A stretch of 64,000 nt of DNA from the NCBI RefSeq assembly GCF_030563405.1, contig NZ_CP130749.1, positions 1 to 64,000 on the forward strand. The letters are read 5' to 3'. Source of the stretch: Vibrio sp. SNU_ST1. GTDB taxonomy: Bacteria; Pseudomonadota; Gammaproteobacteria; Enterobacterales; Vibrionaceae. Positions within the stretch are counted from its first letter, which is position 1. Every line of letters begins with the position of its first letter. Position numbers and translations under genes: made by a program. Below, in pieces: positions 8,076-17,849 of the stretch. A model generated the notes under the pieces. That model saw only the letters and a list, made by a program, of their open reading frames with translations, made no database searches and was not told the DNA's origin.

Positions 8076-10190
8076 TTAACTTGCCGCTTTTACCTTACCT
8101 TGCTTCAAGTCTGACAGAACTTGTGATTTTGGTCCGTCGGCAATAATGCTGCCTTTCTCCATCACAATCACTCTATCCACGATATCCAACATCGACGTTT
8201 TGTGGGTGATAAGAATTAAAGTCTCACTAGGTAAAAGCTGGCTCAGCTGATGCTTAATGTGCATCTCTGAACGGTTATCCATAGCGCTGGTAGGTTCGTC
8301 CATCAATAATACAGGAGGGCGCCCTAGGAAGGCTCTAGCTATCGCTATCGACTGACGTTGACCTCCTGAGAGTAAACCACCACCTTCACCTACTTGGCGT
8401 TCTAAGCCTGCGGGATCTTGCTGAGTAAAAGCGGTAACACCTGCACGGTTGGCAGCATCCATGACATCACGATCGTCAACCAACGGGCGTCCCAAGGTAA
8501 TGTTATCTCTTACCGTGCCATAGAATAGGTTACTGTCTTGCGGCACACAGCCTATATTGCGTCGTACGTCGACATGGTGAAGTTGTTCCATATCGGTATC
8601 ATCAATGCGTACATGACCTTCTGTGGGCTTGTACAGGCCCATAATCAGGCGTTCAAGTGTGCTTTTACCTGAACCAATTCGCCCAATAATCGCGACCTTT
8701 TCACCTGGACTAATATTAAGAGTCAGGTCTCTTATAGAAGCGATTGGCGAATCAGGGTAATGGAATGTTACTTTATCAAGCGCGATATGCCCTTGAATAA
8801 TAGGGCGGTGGATGTATCGCTTACCTTCCTCTTGCTCACTGGGCATCGACATTACTTGTTCAATTAAGGTCATTGATGACTTCGCTTGGTTATAACGCGT
8901 AGAAAGCAATGATAGCTGGACAAGAGGACCAATTGCTCTACCACTCAACATAGTAGCGGCAATCAAGCCACCCATTGTAAGAGTGCCTTCTGCCATTAGG
9001 TATACACCAAAAATGATCATCCCCACATTGGTACTTTGTTGAACAAAGCCAGCAGTATTCTGGATGCTATCGGTAATACGACGACTCTTGATATTCCAGT
9101 TCGCCATGTGCGCGACAGCTTCTTCCCAGCGGAATTGAAACTGACTTTGCGCGCTGAATAGCTTAACGGTTTCTAGCCCCGCTAAACTCTCAATTAAGTT
9201 TGCGTACTTCTGAGAAGCAAGGCGAGAGCCTTCTTCAATGGTACGACGCAGCGGGCCTTGTATTAACAACGCATAGATGATCAGTATCACCACGCCAACG
9301 ACAGGAACAAACACAAGGTTGCCAGCCATCAACCAAATTAACGCTAAGAACATAAGAGCGAATGGCAAATCGATCAATGAGCCTATTGTTGCCGAAGTAA
9401 AGAACTCACGGATTGACTCAAATTCTTGCAGGTTTTTAGCAAAAGCACCGACAGAAGCAGGCTTCGCTTCCATACGAATCCCGAGCACCTTACTGAACAG
9501 CTTAGATGAAATCAAGATATCGGATTTCTTACCCGCAACGTCAATAAAGTAGCTTCGCATTAACTTTAAAAGCAAGTCAAAGAGGAAGACGACAAAAATA
9601 CCACTCGCGAGTACCCATAGCGTCTCAAACGCAAGGTTTGGTACTACTTTGTCGTACACCAAACGCGTAAACATTGGAGCTGCAATCGCGAAAAGGTTGA
9701 TTAGAATTGATGCGATCAGCACATCACGATAGATTTTTTTAGATTGCCAAATCGTGCTCCAAAACCAGTGACCTTCGCGCGTTTTTAAAATTTCTGGCGA
9801 GCGTTCATCATAGCGAAATTGCTTTTTTACTAAGAAATAACGGCCGATGAATTGCTCTTTCAACTCTTCGATAGGGATGACGATTGGCATCATCCCACTT
9901 TCCGTTGTGATGATTTCGGCTTCTTGCTTCTCAATATCGATACTATTAAGAACGCAAGCCTCACCTTGCTTGAGTAATAATACGGCTGGCAGAATTAAGT
10001 GAGGGATGTTTTCTAGACCGGAACGGTTTTCTTTGGCCACTAACCCCGCACGCTCTGCAGAGCGAGGGAATAGGAAAGGGGTTAGCTTTCCATCAGAGAG
10101 TGGTAGCCCATTGATCAACGCTTCGGGCGAGTTAGCTAACCCGTAATACCGACTAACGTAGATCAGTGAGTTTAATAGTGGATCTTGCAT
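8076..10190 (-). CDS. lapB: LapB-type type I secretion ABC transporter
   Basis: The 704-residue protein has an N-terminal C39-like domain, a six-helix permease region (about 150-430) and an ABC ATPase with Walker A GRIGSGKST, signature LSGGQRQS and Walker B LLMDEPTSA. The C39-like domain lacks the catalytic cysteine, so it should bind rather than cut its cargo; this is typical of LapB/RTX exporters. With LapC and a TolC-type protein encoded elsewhere it would export a giant repeat adhesin. It is the last gene of the lapC-lapG-lapD-lapB operon, starting 17 bp after lapD and ending near the shared terminator. Confidence 0.88.
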   Translation of the reverse strand: MQDPLLNSLIYVSRYYGLANSPEALINGLPLSDGKLTPFLFPRSAERAGLVAKENRSGLENIPHLILPAVLLLKQGEACVLNSIDIEKQEAEIITTESGMMPIVIPIEELKEQFIGRYFLVKKQFRYDERSPEILKTREGHWFWSTIWQSKKIYRDVLIASILINLFAIAAPMFTRLVYDKVVPNLAFETLWVLASGIFVVFLFDLLLKLMRSYFIDVAGKKSDILISSKLFSKVLGIRMEAKPASVGAFAKNLQEFESIREFFTSATIGSLIDLPFALMFLALIWLMAGNLVFVPVVGVVILIIYALLIQGPLRRTIEEGSRLASQKYANLIESLAGLETVKLFSAQSQFQFRWEEAVAHMANWNIKSRRITDSIQNTAGFVQQSTNVGMIIFGVYLMAEGTLTMGGLIAATMLSGRAIGPLVQLSLLSTRYNQAKSSMTLIEQVMSMPSEQEEGKRYIHRPIIQGHIALDKVTFHYPDSPIASIRDLTLNISPGEKVAIIGRIGSGKSTLERLIMGLYKPTEGHVRIDDTDMEQLHHVDVRRNIGCVPQDSNLFYGTVRDNITLGRPLVDDRDVMDAANRAGVTAFTQQDPAGLERQVGEGGGLLSGGQRQSIAIARAFLGRPPVLLMDEPTSAMDNRSEMHIKHQLSQLLPSETLILITHKTSMLDIVDRVIVMEKGSIIADGPKSQVLSDLKQGKVKAAS

Positions 10191-10207
10191 GCGATATAAC
10201 CTTACAA

Positions 10208-12118
10208 CTATTTATCAACAATGAAGCCTTGGAACACTTCTACGTAGTTATCAGACAAAATATCTAACTGAGTCTGAGTTTCAATTCGTGACGCAATAGT
10301 CGTCACACCAAGGTTATGAGCCGTTCTTGAGATAGACGTTAACGTAAATTTCTGTTTTTCGTCATCAAGGTTATGAGTAAATAGGTAATCCAGCTTCACA
10401 TAGCTAGGGCGGTACTCGTTGATGTAATCGAGCGATTGGAAGTTGCGTCCATAATTATCGACACCAAACACCGCATCAGCGTTGCGAATGGTGTTACACA
10501 ATAGTGCCGTGTAGTGCGGAACATTGACGAAACAGTTTTCGGGAATTTCAAAATGCAACAGATGAGCGATTGACGCATTTTTCTCAAGAGACTTTCCGAT
10601 CCAACGGATGAAGCTTGGCTGAGAAATACTGCTTGGCGAGATATTGATAGCAACGGGGCTAGTAAGCTCTTTTGCATTCAGTTTATCAATCATCTTCTCG
10701 ATAACGTATTGATCGAGGATGTGGCTCATTTCAAGCTGTTCTAATGCGTATAAGTATTGGTTGGCACCGTAACGAACGCCCTCTTTCTCAATCGCAGAGA
10801 ACACTTCTTGGTGATAGGTTTTGCCAAAACTATTATTTGCAGCTTGGAAGCGGAAAGTTACTAGGTCATTGATGATTGCTTCTTCGACCAACATACGCCA
10901 TTGCTGTTTACCCATTACAGCGCCATGGTCGTCAGCAGTTACGTAACCGTAAGCGAGCTCACGGTTCGCTTTCGCGCTAGACAGTGCGTTATCGACCAAA
11001 GACATGATTTCAGTACTGGTTTTACGTTTCTTGCTGTATGTCACTCCGAGAGCTATATGTGGATTCGCCATACCTGTTGGATCTGAACCTAGATTTTGAA
11101 TACAGTTTACGATGCTGCTCGCGACGAGTTTCAGTTCACTTTCATCAATGTTCGGCATAATGAAGCCAAACTCATCACTAGAAATACGAGCGATAGTAAT
11201 ATCTGGAGATGAAATAGAAGCCTGTAGCTGTTCAGCTAATTGGTGAACTAAGGCATCGCCTTCTTGATAGCCTTTGTCATCATATTCTTCACTAATAAAT
11301 TCGGCTTTTAGCACCGCCAGACCACCTAAACTAGACTCTTCTAACCACTGAGTTAATTGAGACATGTAGTAAGCACGGTTACCTAGCTGAGAAACAGGGT
11401 CGATATACGCGCGTTCACGAAGTCGTTGCGCTTCTTGTGCTTGGCTCTTAAATGCAAGTTCAACTTGAGTCGACATGTGGTTAATACCGTCGACGACTAA
11501 GATGAGGTCTTTTGTTTTAGGGCGAACCAGAGGCTCACCGAACTGATTTTTGGCGATTTGGTCCATTTTTTTTATGATTAATGACAGCGGACGTAGTGCT
11601 CGTTGGAGTATCCATGAAATCGAGATCAAACCCAGTAAGAAAATCGCTCCAAAGAAGGTCACTAGCCGTGTAAATGCCTCCCAAAGCTGAGTATAGGCTG
11701 GGCCTGGGTGGCTCACTATCTCAACTTCAGCAAGTTGCATCCAACCACTAGTAATCACGCGGCGATCATGAATCGGTTTAAACAAATTCAGGTTGGTAAA
11801 CCATTGTGGGACACCACTTGGTTTCACAGGGTATGAACGAAGAATATCATCTCCTGTGTCTAAAAAAATCAATCGTACGACAGAGTAAGAACTACCATCA
11901 AACAGTGCGTTGATAACAGACTCTACAGCCACTTGATCCTTTTCTTCGAGGTAAGGGGCGAGCGCCAGTCCAACAGTATTAATGGTATTATTTACTTCAG
12001 AGCGTTGCTGCTCTTCTAAGTAGTCACGGGTGGTATTGAATTCGATCATAAAAACTGAGGTCATCAGTAATATGAAAACCGCAACCATTCCGACCACAAG
12101 CTGTTTATATAAAGTCAT
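10208..12118 (-). CDS. lapD: LapD-like c-di-GMP receptor with degenerate GGDEF and EAL
   Basis: The 636-residue inner-membrane protein has an N-terminal membrane helix, a periplasmic LapD_MoxY-like domain (about 25-150), a second helix, HAMP, then GGDEF and EAL domains. Both catalytic signatures are broken: the GGDEF motif reads SSDEF, and the EAL motif position reads QEVFSAI. That fits the LapD family, which binds c-di-GMP without making or degrading it. Bound LapD sequesters the LapG protease and so keeps the adhesin on the surface. It lies 5 bp after lapG, the standard receptor-protease pairing. Confidence 0.9.
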   Translation of the reverse strand: MTLYKQLVVGMVAVFILLMTSVFMIEFNTTRDYLEEQQRSEVNNTINTVGLALAPYLEEKDQVAVESVINALFDGSSYSVVRLIFLDTGDDILRSYPVKPSGVPQWFTNLNLFKPIHDRRVITSGWMQLAEVEIVSHPGPAYTQLWEAFTRLVTFFGAIFLLGLISISWILQRALRPLSLIIKKMDQIAKNQFGEPLVRPKTKDLILVVDGINHMSTQVELAFKSQAQEAQRLRERAYIDPVSQLGNRAYYMSQLTQWLEESSLGGLAVLKAEFISEEYDDKGYQEGDALVHQLAEQLQASISSPDITIARISSDEFGFIMPNIDESELKLVASSIVNCIQNLGSDPTGMANPHIALGVTYSKKRKTSTEIMSLVDNALSSAKANRELAYGYVTADDHGAVMGKQQWRMLVEEAIINDLVTFRFQAANNSFGKTYHQEVFSAIEKEGVRYGANQYLYALEQLEMSHILDQYVIEKMIDKLNAKELTSPVAINISPSSISQPSFIRWIGKSLEKNASIAHLLHFEIPENCFVNVPHYTALLCNTIRNADAVFGVDNYGRNFQSLDYINEYRPSYVKLDYLFTHNLDDEKQKFTLTSISRTAHNLGVTTIASRIETQTQLDILSDNYVEVFQGFIVDK

Positions 12119-12123
12119 TGTAC

Positions 12124-12792
12124 CTACTCATCGTAATTGATAATGGGTTTGTTTAATTTTAGAGAGCGCTCACGCGAACGTAAGTCGTTCCATAAGCTCA
12201 ATCTTGAAGATTTTCCTGATAACTTACCGCTGCCAGCCGCCGACTTGATCAACCATAGGTTTTTACCATTGAAGCTGTATATCGGTCGTAGATCTCTGCG
12301 CTTGGAGCCACGTTTTATTTCAGGGTTTAAGTTATCTAAAATTAACGGTTCTGCACTGGGTGTAGAGTAGTAAGCCAACACCATATGGAATTGGTTTAAC
12401 TCAAGTGCTTTTACGTACACTAATCGTAATTTCTTATCTGGGACGCCTAGCTCAAGTAAAGAGAAGTATTTTGCGATAGTGAAATCTTCACAGTCACCCG
12501 CGTTACTACCCAAAAACTCCAGAGGTGTCGCCCAGTAGTCATTCTTTCCCCAAAGTATACTGTCATCGACAAAGTACATTTGGTTGAAGAACCGGTTTAC
12601 CGAATCGAGTTTCTCTTTTTCACTTAACCCTGCGTACGACGTCATATTCGAGCGCCATGTCGACACTCGCTTCCCTGCCCTTTCTCCGTAGGTTACAGAG
12701 ACTGCGTCTATCCACCTTTGGTCACTCTTGTTCAGTGCCCCGGAAGTAAAAGAGGTAAGGAACAGCAGCAATAACGAAAACCGAGATTTCAT
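12124..12792 (-). CDS. lapG: LapG-like periplasmic cysteine protease
   Basis: The 222-residue protein starts with a signal peptide (about 1-19) and belongs to the bacterial transglutaminase-like cysteine peptidases. The catalytic triad is visible as Cys101 (DCEDF), His136 (FHMVLAY) and Asp153 (LILDNL). LapG cuts the N-terminal retention module of Lap-type adhesins, releasing them when c-di-GMP falls; calcium is needed in characterised members. It sits between lapC and lapD in one operon. Confidence 0.9.
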   Translation of the reverse strand: MKSRFSLLLLFLTSFTSGALNKSDQRWIDAVSVTYGERAGKRVSTWRSNMTSYAGLSEKEKLDSVNRFFNQMYFVDDSILWGKNDYWATPLEFLGSNAGDCEDFTIAKYFSLLELGVPDKKLRLVYVKALELNQFHMVLAYYSTPSAEPLILDNLNPEIKRGSKRRDLRPIYSFNGKNLWLIKSAAGSGKLSGKSSRLSLWNDLRSRERSLKLNKPIINYDE

Positions 12793-12851
12793 TGCCGCTG
12801 CTCTTGTTTTTTCACTGCATGTAGGAAGACGTTCTCAAGCATTAACCGTCC

Positions 12852-14243
12852 TTACTCTTTTAGTGCGTTGTTTTGAGCACTCAAAATTGGCTTCAACATA
12901 TATTCAAGCACGGTTCTTTTGCCGGTGATGATATCGACAGAAGCGGTCATACCTGGAATGATAGGCAGCTCTTCATTTGTCCCAAAGCTGTACTTCTCGG
13001 TACGAACACGCACGATGTAAAAACTATTTCCTTCTTCATCTTGAGTGGTATCGGCACTGATGTGTTCTAACACACCCACTAAACCACCGTATTTAGTAAA
13101 GTCATAGGCACTGAACTTAACAACAGCGCTCAATTCTGGACGCAAGAATGCGATATCTTGTGGGGCGATTTTCGCCTCAACTAATAGGGAGTCTTCAGTT
13201 GGTACAATTTCAACAATGTCCATACCCGGCTGGATAACACCGCCTACGGTATTAATACCAAGCGTTTTGACGGTTCCTGTTACTGGAGAAACGACTACAG
13301 TACGATTAACTCTGTCTTCAAGGCCAACCGCTGATTCCGTCATTGCAGAAAGCTTATCTTGTGCTTGGTTTAGTTTCTCTTGTTGCTCTGATCGGAAGTT
13401 CAGTGCAGCATCGATACGACTGAGCATCGCTTCTTTGATTGCTGAACGTAGAAGAGGGATTTTGAGTTCGCTCGAGGTCATTTCTCGGCGAGTGTCGTTA
13501 ACTTGTCTTTGCAGCTTGAGCAGTTCAATTTTTGGCACCACCCCTTCATCAGCAAGAGGCTTGGTAATATCCAGCTCTTGTCGGGCAAAGTTGTAACTCT
13601 GTCTTAAATTCTGAACACGCGCTTTTATTTCAACTAGGTCTTGTTGTTTTTGTCCAACCTGTTGATCAAAAACGGAAAGTTGGTTCTTCAGGTTATTCAG
13701 ATCTTGACGATATTCTGCTTTTTGGCGATTAACCAATTTTGGGTGAAGGTCGTAGAATAGTGGTGGGAAGGCGAGTTTACCATAATCGAGTAAGACACTT
13801 TTTTTCCACTCTTTTACTGAGAATTCTTCATTGATAACAACACTGGTCAGTGAAGCGGACAGCATGAGTACATTAGCCGTTAAGTTCGCAACTTGTTGCT
13901 CACGTTCACGAAAGTCAGAGCGGAATCGAGTGTCATCGATTAATAGTAATTGTTGCCCTTTTTGAACTCGTTGCCCTTCTTTGACTAAAATTTCTTTAAC
14001 CAAACCACCTTCAAGGTTTTGCACTACCTGAATCTGAGAGGAAGGGATCACCTTGCCTTGGCCAACAGTCACTTTGTCGATTTCAGCCCAAGCAGACCAA
14101 CCAATAGCAGCGACGAAAAACAGAACGATAATCCACAACATAATACGCGCACTGGTGGGCGTATTGAGGAGCAGTGCCGCTGTTTTGTCATCGACATACT
14201 CAAGTTCGGTCTCGTTCAATTTGCTGAAATTTTTCTGACTCAT
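12852..14243 (-). CDS. lapC: LapC-type HlyD membrane fusion protein
   Basis: The 463-residue protein has a short cytosolic N-terminus, one membrane helix (about 30-52), a lipoyl-like half (VGQGKVIPSSQIQVVQNLEG), long alpha-hairpin coiled coils (about 150-310) and a C-terminal beta-barrel with the HlyD-type segment near IIPGMTASVDI. It links the inner-membrane ABC exporter to an outer-membrane TolC-type channel. It is the first gene of the operon; lapG follows after 59 bp. No adhesin or TolC gene is present in the window. Confidence 0.9.
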   Translation of the reverse strand: MSQKNFSKLNETELEYVDDKTAALLLNTPTSARIMLWIIVLFFVAAIGWSAWAEIDKVTVGQGKVIPSSQIQVVQNLEGGLVKEILVKEGQRVQKGQQLLLIDDTRFRSDFREREQQVANLTANVLMLSASLTSVVINEEFSVKEWKKSVLLDYGKLAFPPLFYDLHPKLVNRQKAEYRQDLNNLKNQLSVFDQQVGQKQQDLVEIKARVQNLRQSYNFARQELDITKPLADEGVVPKIELLKLQRQVNDTRREMTSSELKIPLLRSAIKEAMLSRIDAALNFRSEQQEKLNQAQDKLSAMTESAVGLEDRVNRTVVVSPVTGTVKTLGINTVGGVIQPGMDIVEIVPTEDSLLVEAKIAPQDIAFLRPELSAVVKFSAYDFTKYGGLVGVLEHISADTTQDEEGNSFYIVRVRTEKYSFGTNEELPIIPGMTASVDIITGKRTVLEYMLKPILSAQNNALKE

Positions 14244-14355
14244 AACAGTCCTTGTTCGCTAAATAAAAGTGCAAGCTTTGTGAGTGTATTCTTACTTTTG
14301 ATAAATGTTAAGGCTTTGCTCCTTTAAATCTTTGAATTTATATATTTTTTAACTC

Positions 14356-15660
14356 TTATTGTTTTTTGAAATCTGTTTTATCAAGTTGGTGCTTTCTCAG
14401 CTTGTCATAAAGCGTTTTTCGCGATACTTGCAGCTCTTGCTGTACCTCTTTTAAGCGCCCTTGATGACGATGTAGTGCCTCTATCAAGATGATTTGCTCA
14501 AAGCTATCGGTTCGTTGGCTTAATGACAGTTGTTGCTCTTCAGTCTTTAGAACGATGTGGTCTTTATCGCTTTGCTCTTGATTATGATTAGGCTCTGATT
14601 CAAGCGATGCCAACTTGGGTTTAGTCAACACTCTGAGCTCTGCATGTTGGCGAAGCTGTCGAATATTTTCACTCCAGTGAGTGGCGATCAATCGTTGAAC
14701 CTCTTTTTCTGTAATCACCGGAGGGGGTAACTGATATCGACTGGCCGCACCACGAGCAAAATGTTTAAACAAAGAACCAATATCTTCTGTTCTTTGCGCT
14801 AGCGGTAGCAAATCAAATCGACGGAACTCACTTACCATTGTAGTAGGAAGTATTGTGGTTGCTAAAATGATACAAGTTGCATGTGTCTTGCATGAGTTTT
14901 CACGAAGTAGAGTGGGTTTCAGGTTCACTAACCAGCACCATTGCTCCTGAGTTAATGCTTCTGTTTCGTGTATATAGAGCGTTCCACCTTGATGCTTCGA
15001 GAACAGTTGTAAAACAAATTGATGAAATGTCGTTTCATCATTGCGCGGTAAATTAAACGCGGCAACAGGGCAAAGCTCTGCGGCTGGATGGCTGTGAAGA
15101 TCGTGCGTGTACTGCGCTGTGACCCTTTTACCCGTTCCTAAATCACCGACGAACAGTAGAAGTGGGTTAGTTTTGGTATCTAGAGAGATCAGTTCTCGGC
15201 GTAATGCCTGCATTGATGGCGATTGACCAATCAGTTTTGGCCCCACCTGATTCTGTACCGCCAACTCTTTACGTAATAGATTATTCTCTTCAACTAAAGC
15301 GAGCTTATCCGATGCTTTTTTTACTGCGGTCAGCAGGGCATCGACCACAAACGGTTTTTCCCAAAAATCATAAGCGCCAGCTTTCATTGCAGATACGGCT
15401 GTTTGCACGTCCCCATGGCCAGTCAGTACGATGATCTGAAAATGAGGGTTTTGATTCAGTAACTTTTGCGTCAATTGAATGCCATCCATCACTGGCATGT
15501 GAATATCGGTAATGACAATCCCAGCTTGCGTCACATCTATTCTCTTTAGTGCCTCAACGGCATTAGGGAAGCAGGCAATATCGATGCCTTCAATGAGCAT
15601 GGCTTGTTCTACGGAGTCTCGAATGGCGGGTTCATCATCGACAAAATAGAGTTTAGGCAT
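14356..15660 (-). CDS. DctD-like response regulator with degenerate AAA+ domain
   Basis: From ATG 15660 the protein has 434 residues; a longer reading would need a TTG at 15687. It has a receiver domain with phosphorylatable Asp52 (ITDIHMP), a shortened AAA+ region (about 140-345) and a Fis-type helix-turn-helix (about 385-427, ending VSRKTLYDKL). The AAA+ region keeps a P-loop, GDLGTGKR at 172-179, but no GAFTGA sigma-54 contact loop can be found, and the Walker B position reads GGTLYIHE instead of GGTLFLDE. It probably binds DNA without acting as a normal sigma-54 ATPase. The DctB-like kinase lies just upstream. Confidence 0.85.
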   Translation of the reverse strand: MPKLYFVDDEPAIRDSVEQAMLIEGIDIACFPNAVEALKRIDVTQAGIVITDIHMPVMDGIQLTQKLLNQNPHFQIIVLTGHGDVQTAVSAMKAGAYDFWEKPFVVDALLTAVKKASDKLALVEENNLLRKELAVQNQVGPKLIGQSPSMQALRRELISLDTKTNPLLLFVGDLGTGKRVTAQYTHDLHSHPAAELCPVAAFNLPRNDETTFHQFVLQLFSKHQGGTLYIHETEALTQEQWCWLVNLKPTLLRENSCKTHATCIILATTILPTTMVSEFRRFDLLPLAQRTEDIGSLFKHFARGAASRYQLPPPVITEKEVQRLIATHWSENIRQLRQHAELRVLTKPKLASLESEPNHNQEQSDKDHIVLKTEEQQLSLSQRTDSFEQIILIEALHRHQGRLKEVQQELQVSRKTLYDKLRKHQLDKTDFKKQ

Positions 15661-15760
15661 AGAGTGCAAAAGTCGAGTCCTTAGCAATATGTGAGGTTAG
15701 CTATATGTGAAATTAGCAGTATGCAAAATTCGTTTTCTAATCAACGATAACAACGGCACG

Positions 15761-17683
15761 TTAGCCCTTATCGTTATATAACGGGATGTTTAGCGAGAAT
15801 ACCATGCCTGAAGGCTCTAATCGGTTGGCGCTGATCGTGCCGTGATAAGCTTCAATAATCCGTTTCGATATTGAAAGCCCTAGCCCTAAGCCTTCCGGTT
15901 TAGTGGTAAAAAACGGGTTGAACAACTGTTCTAGCTTATCGTCCAGCATGCCAATTCCGTTATCCCAAATGATCAGCTGACAAGAGTTATGATGCAGTTG
16001 CCATTCGATGCCTATCTGTGGGCTGGCCGGTTGGTCAACGTTTTCCAGGTTTTGTTGCTCCTGCAAGATTTTCTGTTCGAGAACTTGTTGTTGAAGCGCT
16101 TGGGTCGCGTTGTGAATCAGATTTACCAGTACTTGCTCGAGTTCGGTTGGATGAATTGCAATATTAATGTGATTGGGCACCGTGCTTAGCCTTAGTGTAA
16201 TGCCTTGCTTGATCATCAGCCCACTGAGAATACTGGTGGCGTTGTTGACCGCTTGGTGCAGGTTCGCGACATGATGTTCTTGTTTAGTGACCTTGCGAGT
16301 AAAGACTTTGAGTCGCGCTATGATGTCGGTAATGGTGTTGTTGAGACCTATCATTTTCTCAAGATTGCTTTTCACCAAATCGGTTCGCTCCATTTCTAGC
16401 AGTTTTAAGCTGTTTTCACTGTAGGTTCGAAGCGCTGCAAGCGGTTGGTTGATTTCGTGGTTAATGCTGGCTGACAGTTCTCCGAGTACCGCTAATTTTG
16501 CGGTTTGGGTCAGCTCTTGTTCTGTCTGTTTCAGCTTTAACTGCGATGCTTGGTATTGAAAAATGGTTTGCTGAAGTTGTTGATTGGATTTCTTCAAATA
16601 GTGAGTACGTTTATCAACGGTTTGTTCTAGGTTTTGGTTGAGCCGGGTCAGCGCTACTTTAGCGAGGTAAGTCTGGCGCCACGACCACGCGATGAGCATC
16701 ACCAAGCTGTAAATCACCACGAAGATGACATCGATCTGTAGCACTTTAATAAGCTCTGCTTCGGCCTTTTTTAATGCGACAACTTGGTACTGATTGTTGC
16801 TGAAGGTTGCGGGGTAAAGATTGAACGGCCCAAGTTTAAACAATTGGTTTGCCGTGAGTTCTTTTTGTACTCGAGTTGGTTGAACGTTGTTGGGCTGATT
16901 GGCGTCGTTAACTTGTGGTTGATAGTTGGAAGAGCGAAAAGCTTCTATGATCGAAATTTCGCTTTGGCCGTATTGGCGTTGTAGGGCGATATCGGTTTGT
17001 TGCTTCTGACTTAATGGCAACAACGAGTGATAAAGCCACTGAGTTTGGCTCGAGAGAAAAACCACTTGGTTAGAGTCGAGTACCACAATCTCAAAATCAT
17101 CGCTGGTTAGGATGTTTTCAAGGTTCTCTAGACTTACTTTAACGGTGATAACCCCAACAATATCATTCTCTATATACAGGGGCGAAGACAAAAAGTAACC
17201 GCGTACGTTGGAGCGAGCTCCCAGTGCGACATAGTGTGTGTTGCTACCTTGAATCGCGGACGCAAAATAAGGACGAAACGAGAAGTTCTCACCCACGAAA
17301 GTACCGAGTTTCTGGTAATTACTGGAAGCGACCACAGTACCGCTCGGGTCGTGAATATAGATGGTGTCAGCTTGGCTTTGATTAGACCATTCAAATAGCA
17401 ATTGATTGAGCTGCGCAGCGGAAATCTTGTCTGTTTGTGGTGATGAGTCAAAATAAGAGAGCAGACGCGGGTCATGGCTCAATAAATCCGGGATCTGTTT
17501 GAACTTATCCAGTTCAGAATCGATTTGTAGGTTGGCTTTATTGGCTGCTTCGTTGAGCTTTTGAGTGACCACTTTCTCTTGAAATTGTACTGCCAAAAAA
17601 TGGGTTGCGCTCAGCCCAATAGTCCCCAATAACAATGAGGATAAAACGAAGGGAGTCATTAGGTTAAGCAGTATCTTAGTCAC
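15761..17683 (-). CDS. DctB-like sensor histidine kinase
   Basis: The 640-residue kinase has membrane helices at about 9-30 and 313-334 flanking a periplasmic dCache-type sensor, a coiled coil, and a HisKA/HATPase module. The phosphorylated histidine is His409 (SINHEINQPLAAL); ATP-binding boxes DNGIGM and GLGLGLSISKR are intact. C4-dicarboxylates are the ligand in characterised DctB, but the dct transporter is not nearby, so the ligand is unknown. The start is GTG; an ATG eight codons later is possible. It precedes its regulator on the minus strand by about 100 bp. Confidence 0.85.
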   Translation of the reverse strand: MTKILLNLMTPFVLSSLLLGTIGLSATHFLAVQFQEKVVTQKLNEAANKANLQIDSELDKFKQIPDLLSHDPRLLSYFDSSPQTDKISAAQLNQLLFEWSNQSQADTIYIHDPSGTVVASSNYQKLGTFVGENFSFRPYFASAIQGSNTHYVALGARSNVRGYFLSSPLYIENDIVGVITVKVSLENLENILTSDDFEIVVLDSNQVVFLSSQTQWLYHSLLPLSQKQQTDIALQRQYGQSEISIIEAFRSSNYQPQVNDANQPNNVQPTRVQKELTANQLFKLGPFNLYPATFSNNQYQVVALKKAEAELIKVLQIDVIFVVIYSLVMLIAWSWRQTYLAKVALTRLNQNLEQTVDKRTHYLKKSNQQLQQTIFQYQASQLKLKQTEQELTQTAKLAVLGELSASINHEINQPLAALRTYSENSLKLLEMERTDLVKSNLEKMIGLNNTITDIIARLKVFTRKVTKQEHHVANLHQAVNNATSILSGLMIKQGITLRLSTVPNHINIAIHPTELEQVLVNLIHNATQALQQQVLEQKILQEQQNLENVDQPASPQIGIEWQLHHNSCQLIIWDNGIGMLDDKLEQLFNPFFTTKPEGLGLGLSISKRIIEAYHGTISANRLEPSGMVFSLNIPLYNDKG

Positions 17684-17849
17684 TAGGATCTCAGCATGTC
17701 ATCGGTTTGTATAAAGATTATCAATATGATGGATAGAGTACCGAGATCTTGTTAACACAGAGCACCTTCTGTGAGACAAAACCATGGCTTAGACTTGTGT
17801 TTCAAAGGATTACAGCGCAAAATCAAAAAAAATTGAAAGGAGCAACCAA

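Noticed and set aside
14356..17683. Naming the two-component pair dctB/dctD
   Set aside because: The domain layout is DctBD-like, but no C4-dicarboxylate transporter is adjacent and the regulator is degenerate, so the substrate is not supported.
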